Shown piece by piece: positions 18,380 through 28,677 of a stretch of 64,000 bases of DNA (position 1 is the stretch's first letter; every line of letters starts with the position of its first letter). The notes under the pieces are model-generated. The model worked only from the letters and a program-made list of their open reading frames with translations, made no database searches and had not been told where the DNA came from. Made by a program: the position numbers and the translations under genes. The stretch comes from RYN-133 sp963754285. Lineage in GTDB: Bacteria > Actinomycetota > Actinomycetes > Mycobacteriales > Jatrophihabitantaceae. The stretch spans positions 248,001 to 312,000 of the forward strand of contig CAVWFN010000002.1 of assembly GCA_963754285.1 (NCBI GenBank), given 5' to 3'.

Positions 18380-19289
18380 AGCGCCGCCCGGACGCGGTCG
18401 CGGTGCTCGCGCTGCGTGCCCCACGCCGTCACGAGCGCGCGCACCTTCGGTCAACCACAGCGCGAGGTCGTACTCGGCGGTGTAGCCGATCGCGCCGTGC
18501 ACCTGCAGGCCGGTGCGGGCCGCGCGGTAGGCGGCGTCGCCGCACGCCGACCTTCGCCGCCGAGACATCGCGGCGCGTCGAGAGTCAGCGCCGCGCCGAA
18601 CAGCAGCGGCCGGGCGAAGTCGAGGCCGACCGTGCACGTCGGCGAGCAGGTGCTTGACCGCCTGGAAGCTGCCGATCGGCGTGCCGAACTGCGTGCGCTG
18701 CTCGGCGTAGTCGACCGATCGCTCGAGCAACGCCGACGCCGGCCCCGAGCAGCTGCGCGGCGCGAGGCGAGCGTGCCGAGGTCGAGCGCGCGCGCAGCTC
18801 GACCTCGCCGATCGGTTCGGCAGCGCTCACCTCGCGAGCCGTCGGGTCGGATCGAGGGACGTGACCGAGCCGGTCACGGACGCGGTCGAGCGCGCCGCGC
18901 CGTCGAGCAGGTAGACCGCGTCGCGACTCGGCGTCGAGGGCGTACGGCGCCACGGCGGTGCGGCGATCGTGGCGGTCGCAGCTCTCGCGTCGACGTTCGA
19001 GCGGCCGGCAGCACGGCGACCGACTCGACGTAGCGGGCCGGGCACGCCGAGCCGTCCGAGCTGCTCGAAGGCGAGCACCAGGTCGACCGGCGTGCGCGCC
19101 GAACCCGCCGTGCTCCTCGGGCGCCGAGGGCGAGCACGCCCTGGTCGGCCAGCCGCGTCCACAGCTTGCGACCCGGGGCGTGGTCGCCGGCCGCCCACGC
19201 GCGCGCGACAGCCGGCACGTCGCGCTGGCGAGCAGATCGGCCGAGCGACGCGGCGAAGTCGCGCTGCTCGGCGACGGCGCGAACCTCAT
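18376..19289 (-). CDS. fadE32: Acyl-CoA dehydrogenase, FadE32-like (frameshifted here)
   Basis: About 304 aa. It starts 'MRFAVAEQRDFAASL' once an indel is removed, continues 'LADQGVLAL..PEEHGGFGAHPVDLVLAFEQLG', and contains 'DYAEQRTQFGTPIGSFQAVKHLLADVH' and 'GLQVHGAIGYTAEYDLALWL', the acyl-CoA dehydrogenase C-terminal helices. It ends 'TQREHRDRVRAAL'. ATGA overlap with the preceding gene and GTGA with the next. It is predicted to oxidise a ring C/D acyl-CoA as one half of a heteromeric FadE complex. Roughly ten indels. Confidence 0.73.
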
Positions 19290-20418
19290 CGCGGGCAGGC
19301 CCAGCAGCCGCTCGGCGACGACGTTGCGCTGGATCTCGTTCGTGCCGGCGTAGATCGGGCCGGCGAGCGAGAACAGGTAGCCGTCCGTCCAGTCGTCGAC
19401 GACCTCGCCGCTCGGCGCCCTGCAGGTCGAGCGCGGTCTCGTGCAGCGCGACGTCGAGCTGGGACCAGAACAGCTTGCCGACGCTCGACTCGGCGCCCGA
19501 GCTCGCCGCCGTCGGCGAGCCGGGTCACGGTCGCGCAGGTGTGGAGCTGGTAGGCGCGGCGCCGATCCACGCGTCGACGACACGGTCGGTCAGCGCCGGC
19601 GTCCGTCGCAGCCGCCGGCGCAGCTCGACCAGGCGGTCGGCGGCGGCGAGGAACCGGCCGGGGGAGCGCAGCGACAGCCCGCGCTCGTTGCTGGCGGTCG
19701 CACATCGCGACCCGCCAGCCCTCGCCGACCTCGCCGAGCACGTCCGCGTCGGGCACGAACACGTCGTCGAGGAAGATCTCGGCGAAGCCCGGCTCGCCGT
19801 CGAGCTGCGGGATGCCGCGGACGGTGACGCCGTCGGCGCGCAGGTCGAACAGGAAGTAGGTCAGGCCGCGGTGCCGCTCGGCGTCCGGGTCGGTGCGGAA
19901 CAGGCCGAAGCCCGGTCGGCGTAGGTCGCCGCGCGTCGACCACGTCTTCTGCCCCGACAGCAGCCAGCCGCCGTCGGTCGCGCACGGCCGCGGCTGCGCA
20001 GGCCGGCGAGGTCGCTGCCCGCCTCCGGCTCGGACCAGGCCTGCGCCCAGATCTCGTCGGCGCGCGCCATCGGCGGCATGATCCGGGCCAGCTGCTCGGG
20101 CGTGCCGTGCGCGAACAGCGTCGGCGCGAGCAGGAAGATGCCGTTCTGGCTGACGCGCAGCGGCGCGCCCGGCGCGCGAAGTACTCCTCCTCGAAGACGA
20201 CCCACTGCAGCAGCGTCGCGTCACGGCCGCCGAACTCGGCCGGCCACGACACGACCGACAGTCGCGCGTCGGCGAGCACGTGCTCCCACGCGCGGTGGGC
20301 CGCGAAGCCCTCGGCCGTGTCCATCGACGGCAGCGACTCGGCTGGCACGTTGCCGCGCAGGAACGCGCGCACCTCGTCGCGGAAGGCGAGCGTCGTCGTC
20401 GTCGAGGTCGAGATCCAT
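19286..20418 (-). CDS. fadE31: Acyl-CoA dehydrogenase, FadE31-like (frameshifted here)
   Basis: About 377 aa, full-length acyl-CoA dehydrogenase. It begins 'MDLDLDDD..AFRDEVRAFLRGNVPAESLP', then 'AEFGGRDATLLQWVVFEEEY', the substrate/FAD segment 'WAQAWSEPEAGSDLAGLRSR' and 'GWLLSGQKTWSTRA', and ends 'GPIYAGTNEIQRNVVAERLLGLP'. It is the partner type for the shorter FadE32/33 subunits. The ATG is one base beyond the stop of the enoyl-CoA hydratase gene. Multiple indels spread over its length, but catalytic-region segments remain recognisable. Confidence 0.78.
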
Positions 20419-20419
20419 C

Positions 20420-21265
20420 TCAGGTCGCCGCTGGCCTTCATCGACTTGCGTCCATGCCGCCGAGCGAGTCGGCGCCCGACCTCGGCGTTGTGCGCGTGCG
20501 CGAAGTGGTGCAGCCCGAACACCGAGTCCATGCCGTTGCGCATGCCCATCGCGTCCTCGCACTGGTTGACCGCGCGCTTGGTCAGCGCGAGCCCGAAGTG
20601 CGGCATCGCGGCGATGCGCGTCGGCGATGCGCGAGCGTCTCGGTCTCGAGGTCGTCGCGCGGCGACGACCCGGTTGACCATGCCCCACTCGTAGGCGCGC
20701 TGGGCCGTGAACCGGTCGCCGGTGAACAGGATCTCCTTCGCCGCGCGCGAGCCCGAGCACCCACGGGTGCGCGAAGTACTCGACGCCCGGGAATCCCCAT
20801 CCGCACCACGGGATCGGCGAAGAACGCGTCGTCGGACGGCGACGATCAGGTCGCAGACGAACGCGAGCATCAGGCCGCCGGCGATGCAGGCGCCCTGCAC
20901 CATCGCGATGGTCGGCTTGGGGATCTCGCGCCAGCGGCGGCACATGCCGAGATAGACCTCCATCTCGCGCGCGTAGCGCAGATCGCCGCCCTCGCGGCCG
21001 ACGTGGTCCCACCAGATGATCGCCGTGTTGTCGTAGTGCACGTCGACGTCGCGGCCCGGGCGTGCCGATGTCGTGCCCGGCGCAGAAGTGCTTGCCGGCG
21101 CCGGCCAGCACGATCACCTTACGTCGTCGTCGTCGACCGCGCGCTGGAACGCGGCGTCGAGCGCGTAGGTCATCTGCGAGTTCTGCGCGTTGCGGTACTC
21201 GGGACGGTTCATCGTGACGATCGCGGTCGCGCCGCGCACCTCGTAGACGACCCCTCTTCGCTCAT
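20420..21265 (-). CDS. Enoyl-CoA hydratase/isomerase family protein (frameshifted here)
   Basis: About 280 aa crotonase. 'IVTMNRPEYRNAQNSQM' opens it, the oxyanion-hole segments are 'GKHFCAGHDIG' and 'VQGACIAGGLMLAFVCDLIVA', and 'RMGIPGVEYFAHPWVLG' and 'GMDSVFGLHHFAHAHNAE' form the C-terminal half. It sits between fadD3 and fadE31, where the M. tuberculosis cluster has no gene, so exact equivalence to EchA20 or another Ech is not established. A hydration or C-C cleavage step in HIP-CoA degradation is likely. The ATG overlaps the fadD3 end (ATGA 21265-21262). Confidence 0.78.
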
Positions 21266-22808
21266 CGGCGTACTCCTCGCGCAGGTCGGTCTTCAGCGAC
21301 CTTGCCGGACGGGTTGCGGGGCAGCGCGTCGACGAACTCGACCTGGCGCGGCACCTTGAAGTTGGCCAGCCGCTCGCGGCAGAACGCGATCACGGCGTCG
21401 GCGTCGACGTCGGCCCGGCCGCGCACGACGACGCGCGGCCCACCTCGCCCAGCCGCTCGTCGGGGATGCCGATCACCGCGACGTCGGCGACGCCGTCGAG
21501 CCGCGTCAGCGCCTGCTCGACCTCGGCCGGGTAGACGTTGAAGCCGCCGCAGATGTACATGTCCTTGAGCCGGTCGGTGATCGTCAGGTAGCCGTGCTCG
21601 TCGAGCGCGCCGACGTCGCCGGTGTGCAGCCAGCCGTCGGCGTCGATCGCCTCGGCGCGTGGCCTCCGGGTCGTCGAGGTAGCCGAGCATCACGTTCGGC
21701 CCGCGCAGCAGCAGCTCGCCCTGCTCGCCGATGCGGGCCTCGAAGCCCGGCGGTCGCCCGGCCGCACGTGGTGCGCGACGAGGTCGGCGGAGTCGCCGCG
21801 GCGGCACATCGTGACGACGACCGCCTCGGTCATGCCGAAGGCGGTCAGGACGATGTCGAAGCCCAGCTCGCGACTGCATCCGCTCGATCAGCGCGACCGG
21901 CACGACGGCCGCGCCGGTGACCGCGAAGCCGCAGCGACGACAGGTCGTACTCGGCGCGCTGCGGGTGGTCGAGCAGCGACTGGTAGATCGTCGGCGCGCC
22001 GGGCAGCACGGTGATCCGCTCGTCCTGCGATCAGCTGCATGCGCCGCGTCGACGTCGAAGGTCGCCATGCGGCACGATCGTCGCGCCGGTGAGCAGGCCG
22101 ACCACGATGCCGGCCTTGTAGCCGAAGGAGTGGAAGAACGGGTTGACCACCAGGTAGCGGTCGTCGGCGCGTCGACCCCGCCGCACTCGGCCCAGGCCCG
22201 GGCGACGTCGACGGTCTGCCGGTGCGCGCTGCATCGCGCCCTTGGTGCGGCCGGTCGTGCCGGAGGTGAACAGGATGTCGCCGACGTCGTCGGGCGGCGA
22301 CCGCGTCGGCGCGCGCGTCGGCTCGGCGTCGGCATCGTGCCGCCGCGCGCGTCGTCCCAGCTCGATCACGCCGTCGGGGACCGGCGATCGTCGATCGCGG
22401 ATCCGCACGATCGCGCCAGCGTCGGCAGGCCGTCGCCCCGGCGGCCCGCAGCTCGGCGAGCCGGTCGATGCCGAGGAACCGTCCGGCGACGACCAGCGCT
22501 CTGGCACCCGTGCGCTCGACGAGTCGAGCGACCTCGTGCCCGGTGTAGCGGCTGTTGATCGGGCACGAGGGTCGCCGCCGGCGTAGGCGCGCCAGCGCGG
22601 CGACGACCCAGTGATGCTGTTGGGCGCCCAGACCACGACCCGGTCGCCGGGCTGCGACGCCGCGGGCGACGTAGAAGCGCGGCGGTCGCGCGCACCTGGT
22701 CGAGCAGCTCGGCGAAGGTCAGCCGCACGTCGCCGTCGGCGAAGGCCCGGCGTCGCCGTAGTGCGCGCCGCGGCCGCGCAGCGACCTGCCGGGATCGTGT
22801 CGACAGCG
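21262..22808 (-). CDS. fadD3: HIP-CoA ligase FadD3 (frameshifted here)
   Basis: About 510 aa, a member of the ANL adenylate-forming enzymes. It activates the propionate side chain of HIP, which commits rings C/D to beta-oxidation. Readable segments are 'AFADGDVRLTFAELLDQVRATA', AMP-binding P-loop 'DILFTSGTTGRTKGAM', 'YLVVNPFFHSFGYKAGI', 'GELLLRGPNVMLGYLDDPEAT' and the C-terminal 'VEFVDALPRNPSGKV' with the catalytic Lys following. Start is approximate (about 22808) since the first codons are disrupted. Divergent from fadE30 across a KstR2 box, as in M. tuberculosis. Confidence 0.82.
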
Positions 22809-22834
22809 CCGACTCCGCTCCTCGGTCAGTACCA

Positions 22835-22848
22835 AGCAAGTGCTTGGT
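22835..22848. promoter_or_regulatory. KstR2 operator between fadD3 and fadE30
   Basis: AGCAAGTGCTTGGT matches the KstR2 consensus AnCAAGnnCTTGnT at every fixed base. It lies in the only divergent promoter of the ring C/D cluster, and kstR2 itself is in the rightward arm. Confidence 0.88.
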
Positions 22849-22860
22849 AGGGTACCCTAC
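22847..22860. promoter_or_regulatory. 14-bp perfect palindrome abutting the KstR2 box
   Basis: GTAGGGTACCCTAC is self-complementary over all 14 bases, overlaps the KstR2 box by two, and ends 5 bases before the fadE30 ATG. It contains a TAGGGT (TAnnnT) -10-like hexamer on each strand, so it may hold overlapping divergent promoters, or a second operator. Confidence 0.55.
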
Positions 22861-22865
22861 GCGCC

Positions 22866-24060
22866 ATGGACGCCGACCAGCTACGGCGACGAGGACGGCG
22901 TTCCGCGCCGAGGTGCGCGCGTGGCTGGAGGACAACCTCACCGGCGAGTTCGCCGCCCTCGCGGGCTCGGCGGTCCGGGCCGCGAGCACGAGGCCCACGA
23001 CGAGCGGCTCGCCTGGGACCGGCACCTCGCCGCCGCACGGCTGGACCTGCCTCGGCTGGCCGGTCGAGCACGGCGGCCGCGGCGCCGCGATCGCCGCAGC
23101 AGGTGATCTTCCACGAGGAGTACGCCCGCGCCGACGCCCCGCCTCGGGTCAACCACCTCGGCGAGGAGCTGCTCGGGCCGACGCTGATCGCCTTCGGCAC
23201 CCCGGAGCAGCAGGCACCGCTTCCTGCCCACGATCGTCGCGGTCGAGGAGCTGTGGTGCCAGGGCTACTCCGAGCCCGGCGCCGGCTCCGACCTGGCCAA
23301 CGTGTCGACCACGCGCGACGCCTCGACGGCGACAGTGGGTCGATCACGGCCAGAAGGTGTGGACCTCGCTGGCGCACGTCGCCGACTGGTGCTTCGTCGT
23401 CGCCCGCACCGAGCCCGGCTCCAAGCGCCACCACGGGCCTGTCCTACCTGCTCGTCCCGATGGACCAGCCCGGCGTCGAGGTCCGGCCGATCGTGCAGCT
23501 CACCGGCACCTCGGAGTTCAACGAGGTCTTCTTCACGGCGCCCGCACCGATGCCGATCTCGTCGTCGGCGAGCCGGGCGACGGCTGGCGGGTGGCGATGG
23601 GCACGCTCGGCTTCGAGCGCGGCGTCTCCACGCTCGGCCAGCAGGTCGGCTTCCGCCGCGAGCTCGACGCGCTGCGTCGCGCTGGCCACGCGACAACGGC
23701 GCCGTCGAGGACCCGGTCGCTCCGCGACCGGCTGGCCCGGGCCGTGCGTCGAGCTCGAGGTGATGCGCGCTCAACGCGCTGCGCACGCTGGCCAGCGTCA
23801 CGCGGCGGCGCGCCGCGGCACGCGAGGCCTCGATCTCCAAGCTGCTGTGGGCCGACTGGCACCGCGACCTCGGCGAGCTGGCGATGCAGGTCCGCGGCGT
23901 CGGCCGGCACTGCGTCGGCGCGAGCCGACGAGCCTCGACGAGTGGCAGCGGCTGTTCCTCTTCACCCGCGCCGACACGATCTACGGCGGCTCCGACGAGA
24001 TCCAGCGCAACATCCTCGCCGAGCGCGTGCTCGGCCTGCCCCGAGAAGGCACGCGCATGA
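22866..24060 (+). CDS. fadE30: Acyl-CoA dehydrogenase FadE30-like (frameshifted here)
   Basis: About 385 aa after correction. Segments in order are 'FRAEVRAWLEDNLTGEFAAL', 'GWPVEHGGRG', 'QQVIFHEEYARADAPPRVNHLGEELLGPTLIAFGTPEQQ', FAD/substrate 'QGYSEPGAGSDLANVST', 'HGQKVWTSLAHVADW', 'GFERGVSTLGQQVGFRRELDAL' and 'DTIYGGSDEIQRNILAERVLGLP'. It is first of the rightward KstR2 operon fadE30-SDR-kstR2-fadA6, the same order as Rv3560c-Rv3559c-Rv3557c-Rv3556c. Around fifteen indels, often an A or G inserted between two C bases. The stop overlaps the next ATG (ATGA). Confidence 0.82.
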
Positions 24061-24859
24061 CGCGACGCCCCGACAGCCCGCCCCGACTACGTCGCCGGGC
24101 CACGACCTGCTCGCCGGCAAGGTCGTCGTGGTGACCGCCGCGGCCGGCGCCGGCATCGGCGCGGCCGTCGCACGGCGTGCCTGGAGGAGGGCGCCGCGCG
24201 GTCGTCATCAGCGACACCCACGAGCGCCGGCTCGCCGAGGCGCACGAGGCGCTGGCCGCCGAGTTCGGCGACGAGCGGGTCGCGCCGCTCGTCTGCGACG
24301 TCACCGTCGAGGCGCAGGTGCAGGCGCTGGTCGACTGCGCCGTCGACGCTTCGGCGGCGCTCGACGTGATGATCAACAACGCCGGCCTGGGCGGCACCGC
24401 AGCGTCCTCGAGATGACCGACGAGCAGTGGACGCGGTCCTCGACGTCACCCTCACCGGCACCTTCCGCTGCACCCGCGCCGCGCTGCGACCAGATGATCG
24501 CGCCAGGGCAGCGGCGGCGTGATCGTCAACAACGCCTCGGTGATCGGCTGGCGCGCGCAGGAGGGCCAGGCGCACTACGCCGCGGCCAAGGCCGGCGTGA
24601 TGGCGCTGACCCGCTGCGCCGCCCTCGACGTCGCCGCCGCACGGCATCCGCGTCAACGCGGTCGTCGCCGAGCCTGGCGATGCACCCGTTCCTGGCGAAG
24701 GTCACCAGCGACGAGCTGCTCGCCGAGCTCAAGCGCGCGAGGCGTTCGGCCGCGCCGCCGAGCCGTGGGAGGTCGCCAACGTGATGGTCTTCCTGGCCAG
24801 CGACTACTCGTCGTACCTGACCGGCGAGGTCGTCTCCGTGAGCAGCCAGCATGCCATGA
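24057..24859 (+). CDS. ipdF: SDR oxidoreductase, IpdF/Rv3559c-like (frameshifted here)
   Basis: About 265 aa SDR. 'LAGKVVVVTAAAGAGIGAAVAR' is the cofactor loop, followed by 'ALDVMINNAGLGG', 'GGVIVNNASVIGWRAQEGQAHYAAAKAGVMALTR' (Ser, Tyr-x-x-x-Lys) and the C-terminal 'VANVMVFLASDYSSYLTGEVVSV'. The catalytic Tyr and Lys survive in frame. Position between fadE30 and kstR2 matches Rv3559c, named IpdF for reduction or oxidation of a hydroxy-HIP-CoA intermediate, so the symbol rests on synteny plus family. ATGA overlaps at both ends. About seven indels. Confidence 0.75.
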
Positions 24860-25498
24860 GCCGGCCAGCCGCCAACGGCGACCGCCGCGGCGAGCTGCTC
24901 GCGATCGCGGCGCGGCTGTTCGCCGAGCGCGGTCTACGCGAACACGACGGTGCGCGACATCGCCGACGCCGCGGGCATCCTGTCGGGCAGCCTCTATCAC
25001 CACTTCGACTCCAAGGAGTCGATGGTCGACGAGATCCTGCGCACCTTCCTCGACGACGCTGTTCGAGCAGCTACGACGCGATCGTCGCGCGCGACTGGCC
25101 GCCGCGGCGAAGCTCGAGGCCGTCGTCGCGCCTCCTTCGAGGCGATCGACCAGCACCACGCCGAGGTCGCGATCTTCCAGAACGACGCCGACCACCTGGC
25201 CGACCAGTCGAGCGCTTCGGCTACATCGGCGAGCGCAACCGGCGAGTTCCGCGGCGCTGTGGACCGGCCTGCTGGACGACGGCGTCGCCGCCGGCGAGCT
25301 TCCGCGCCGACCTCGACGTCGAGCTGGTCTACCGCTTCCTGCGCGACACCGTCTGGGTCGCGGTCCGCTGGTACCGCCCGGGCGGCGCGCTCGACCGCCG
25401 ACGCGGTCGCCGCACCAGTACCTCTCCATCCTCCTGGACGGGATCGCCGCAGCGCGGCGCCCGACCGACGAACGCGAAGAAGGAGACACCATGGCTGA
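24856..25498 (+). CDS. kstR2: TetR-family repressor KstR2 (frameshifted here)
   Basis: About 205 aa. The HTH segment reads 'TVRDIADAAGILSGSLYHHFDSKESMVDEIL', nearly identical in pattern to M. tuberculosis KstR2. The ligand domain shows 'SFEAIDQHHAEVAIFQNDADHLA', 'GLLDDGVAAGEFRADLDVELVYRFLRDTVWVAVRWYRPGG' and 'QYLSILLDGIAA'. KstR2 is derepressed by HIP-CoA and controls ring C/D genes. The cognate box is at 22835-22848 in this same cluster. The start shares ATGA with the SDR stop. The true end is uncertain by a few codons because of an indel near 25470. It is followed immediately by a strong AAGGAG for fadA6. Confidence 0.88.
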
Positions 25499-26649
25499 GG
25501 CCTACATCGTCGACGCGGTCCGCACCCCGGTCGGCAAGCGCGGCGGCTCGCTGTCGCGAGGTGCACTCCGCCGACCTCGGCGCCCACGTCTCACGGCCCT
25601 CGTCGAGCGCAACCGGCGTCGACCCGGGCGCCGTCGACGACGTGATCTTCGGCTGCGTCGACACGATCGGCCCGCAGGCCGGCGACATCGCCCGCACCGC
25701 CTGGCTGTGCGCCGGGCTGCCCGACCACGTGCCCGGCGTGACCGATCGACCGGCAGTGCGGCTCGTCGCAGCAGGCCGTGCACTTCGCCGCCCAGGCGGT
25801 CATGCGCGGCACCCAGACCTCGTCGTCGCCGGCGGCGTGCAGAACATGAGCGCGATCCCGATCTCGGCGGCGATGATCGTCGGCCAGCAGTTCGGCTTCA
25901 CGCACGCCGTTCGCCGGGTCGACCGGGCTGGGCAAGCGCTACGGCGACCAGGAGGTCTCGCAGTTCCGCGTCCGCCGAGATGATCGCCGAGAAGTGGGAC
26001 ATCAGCCGCGAGGACATGGAGCGGTTCGCGCTCGCAGAGCCACCGGCGCGCGCTGGCCGCGATCGCCGAGGGCCGGTTCGACCGCGAGATCGTCCCGTTC
26101 GGCGAGCATTCGACGACCGACGAGGGCCCGCGCGCCGACACGTCCTGGAGAAGATGGCGGCGCTGGAGACGCTGCGCGAGGGCGGCCGGATCACCGCCGC
26201 CGTCGCCTCGCAGATCTCCGACGCGCGCCGCGCGTGCTCATCGCCTCCGAGCACGCCGTGAAGCGCACGGCCTGACCCCGCGGGCGCGCGTGCACCACCT
26301 CGTCGGTGCGCGGCGACGACCCGGTCTGCATGCTCACCGCGCCGATCCGCGCGACCGCAGCACGCGCTGGAGCGGGCCGGCCTGACGCTCGACGACATCG
26401 ACCTCTTCGAGATCAACGAGGCGTTCGCCTCGGTCGTGCTGGCCTGGGCGCAAGGAGCTCGGACGCCGACCTCGACAAGGTGAACGTCAACGGCGGCGCG
26501 ATCGCGCTGGGCCACCCGATCGGCGCCACCGGCACGCGCTGATGACCACGCTGCTCAACGAACTCGAGCGCACCGGCGGCCGCTACGGCCTGCAGACCAT
26601 GTGCGAGGGCGGCGGCCAGGCCAACGTCACGATCATCGAGCGGCTGTAG
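25491..26649 (+). CDS. fadA6: Acetyl-CoA acyltransferase FadA6 (frameshifted here)
   Basis: About 385 aa thiolase. 'MAEAYIVDAVRTPVGKRGGSLS' is the thiolase N-terminus, the catalytic nucleophile is the Cys in 'RQCGSSQQAVHFAAQAVMRGTQDLVVAGG', and the second active-site block is 'INEAFASVVLAW', 'NVNGGAIALGHPIGATGTR' (His) and 'QTMCEGGGQANVTIIE' (Cys). AAGGAG lies 5-10 bases before the ATG. FadA6 follows kstR2 in mycobacteria and acts late in ring C/D degradation. About ten indels, all between conserved blocks. Confidence 0.85.
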
Positions 26650-26658
26650 GTTCTGCGC

Positions 26659-27458
26659 GTGCACGCAGACCTCGGCGATCGCCGACCTGTCTCTACGTCC
26701 GGCGCGGCAGTGGCGAGCCGCTGCTGCTGATCATGGGCATGGCCGGGTACCATGTCGGCCTGTGGCGCGAGACTTCCTGGCCGCACCTGGAGCGGGACTT
26801 CGAGATCGTCGCTTACGACAAGCGCGGCATCGGCGAGAGCACCGACGTGCCCGGCCCGTTCACCATCGCCGAGCTCGCGCAGGACGCGGTCGCCGTGCTC
26901 GATGCCGCTCGGCTGGGACAGCGCGCACGTCTTCGGGCATCTCGATGGGCGGCATGGTCGCGCAGGAGCTCGTGCGTCAACCACCCCGAGCGCGTCCGCC
27001 GGCTCGTGCTCGGCTGCACCTACTGCGGTGGTCCGCGCACCAATCCGATGGCGCCCGGGCCGATGCGGATGATGACGGCGATGAACTCCGGCGACATCGA
27101 AGCCGCGTTGCGTGCCGGCTTCGAGGCGAACCTGTCGCCGGCCTGGGCCGCCGACGACGCGCACTGGCGCAGTTCCGCGACATCGCGCTGGCGCGCGCGC
27201 GTGCCGGTGCCGGTCGTGCATGCGCCAGGCGCAGGCGGCGTTCGTCCACGACACTCGACCCGGCTGCCGGCGGTAGCCGCACCGACGCTGGTCATGGCCG
27301 GGACGGCCGACGAGATGGTGCTGTACGCCAACAACGAGGTGATCGCGTCGTTGATCCCGGGCGCGACGATGCACCCGTTGCCCGACGCCGGTCACCTGTT
27401 CTGGTGGGAGCGTCCGGACGAGGTCGTCGAGGCGATCACGAAACACCTGACGGGCTGA
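26659..27458 (+). CDS. Alpha/beta hydrolase (frameshifted here)
   Basis: About 266 aa. 'DLYVRRGSGEPLLLIMGMAGYH' opens it, 'FEIVAYDKRGIGEST' is the strand-4 turn, the nucleophile elbow is 'FGISMGGMVAQELV', and 'PTLVMAGTADEMVLYANN' (acid) and 'PDAGHLFWWERPDEVVEAI' (His) complete the triad. It is 10 bases after fadA6 and may be its last operon partner. A carboxylesterase or thioesterase role is possible but substrate is unknown. The last frame change lies near 27235. The final 70 codons are clean and overlap the convergent MFS gene by 23 bases. Confidence 0.75.
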
Positions 27459-28677
27459 GTTCGGCGACGACGGGCGCGTCGGTGAACACGTCGCGGTGCA
27501 CGACGACCACCCGCACCAACCACAATCCGGTCGCAGTCAGTCCGGCTCCGGCGACGACCAGCACCGCGGGAATCGAGACGACGCGCGCGATCACGCCGCC
27601 GAGCAGTGCGCCGAGGGGCATGCACCCCCAGACCACCGTTCGGTAGCCGCCCTGCACCCGTCCGAACAGGTGTTGCGGGATCAGCGACTGACGCAGTGAC
27701 ATCGTCAGCACATTCCAGAACATCACGCCGACGCCTGACAGCCCGAACGCAATTGCACCGACGTAGCCGTTGTGCGTCAGCCCCATTGCGATCGTCGTGA
27801 CGCCGGTGAGGACGCCACCGAATACAAGCACCGCGCCTCGACCGAATCGCCGCGCGAGCCGGTCGGTGGTCGCACCGCCGAGCAGACCGCCGGCGCCCGC
27901 CGCCAGCAGCACGAGACCGAAGTCGCCGGCCGGCAGGTGCAAGGTCTCGAGGGTGTACAGCACGAGCACGCCGGAGATCATGCTGCCGCACAACGCGCTG
28001 ACCGCCGACACTGCCGTCAGCTCACGCAGGAACCGGTGGCTCAGGAGCCACCGCACCCCGATCCGGACGTCCGCTCTGATCGAGCCGAGCCGCTCCTCGC
28101 GCACCGGGCGGTAGTTGCCCCGCAACGTCAACAGGATCAGCGCAGCGATCGCGAACCCGCCGGAGTCGAGTGCGAACGGCAGCGTCGCCGTCAAGGCGAA
28201 CAACGCCGACCCGAGCGGCGCGCCGACGAAGGTCTGTCCCAGCGTCTCTTCGACGGTGATCAAGCCGTTGGCACGATCGAGTCCGCTCGTGCCGATCACC
28301 TGGGGCAGGATCGCGCGGGTCGCACTGTCGTAGACCGTCTCGGCCAGGCCCACCAGGAACGACGCGACGTAGACCACGACGATCGAACCGGTGCCGGTCA
28401 GCACGAACACGGCCAACGCACCGACCGCTGCGGCACGCACGAGGTTTGCGCAGGCGAGCGCGACGCGGCGATCGGTGCGGTCGACGAGCGCTCCGCTGGG
28501 TAGTGCGAACAGCAGCCACGGCAGGAACGCGAACGAGATCAGACCCGACACCAGGATCGGGTTGCGCGTGTACGTCGCGCCGAGCAGCGGCAGCGCCGTG
28601 CGGCCGATGCCGTCGGCCAGATTCGACGTCGTGCCGCTTGCGTACAGCCGCCAGAACGCGCTGGGCAGTGCGGTCAC
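27436..28677 (-). CDS. MFS transporter (MFS_3/EntS-like)
   Basis: A 413-aa integral membrane protein with about 10-12 predicted hydrophobic helices. 'PSGALVDRTDRRVALACANLVRA' is the MFS loop 2-3 motif and 'GRVQGGYRTVVWGCMPLGALLGG' resembles the second-half loop of the enterobactin/macrolide exporter group. The GTG start overlaps the stop of the upstream ArsR-type regulator (GTGA), so the pair forms an operon in which the regulator probably controls the exporter. Substrate unknown. Confidence 0.85.
   Translation of the reverse strand: MTALPSAFWRLYASGTTSNLADGIGRTALPLLGATYTRNPILVSGLISFAFLPWLLFALPSGALVDRTDRRVALACANLVRAAAVGALAVFVLTGTGSIVVVYVASFLVGLAETVYDSATRAILPQVIGTSGLDRANGLITVEETLGQTFVGAPLGSALFALTATLPFALDSGGFAIAALILLTLRGNYRPVREERLGSIRADVRIGVRWLLSHRFLRELTAVSAVSALCGSMISGVLVLYTLETLHLPAGDFGLVLLAAGAGGLLGGATTDRLARRFGRGAVLVFGGVLTGVTTIAMGLTHNGYVGAIAFGLSGVGVMFWNVLTMSLRQSLIPQHLFGRVQGGYRTVVWGCMPLGALLGGVIARVVSIPAVLVVAGAGLTATGLWLVRVVVVHRDVFTDAPVVAELSPSGVS

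Noticed and set aside
10880..27250. Natural pseudogenisation of the steroid cluster
   Set aside because: Indels are far too dense relative to base substitutions, catalytic blocks remain, operators are perfect and stop-start overlaps survive. Decay would not leave this pattern.
10880..27250. Programmed ribosomal frameshifting in many genes
   Set aside because: The breaks lie at varied, non-slippery sequences and fall at unrelated positions in each gene.
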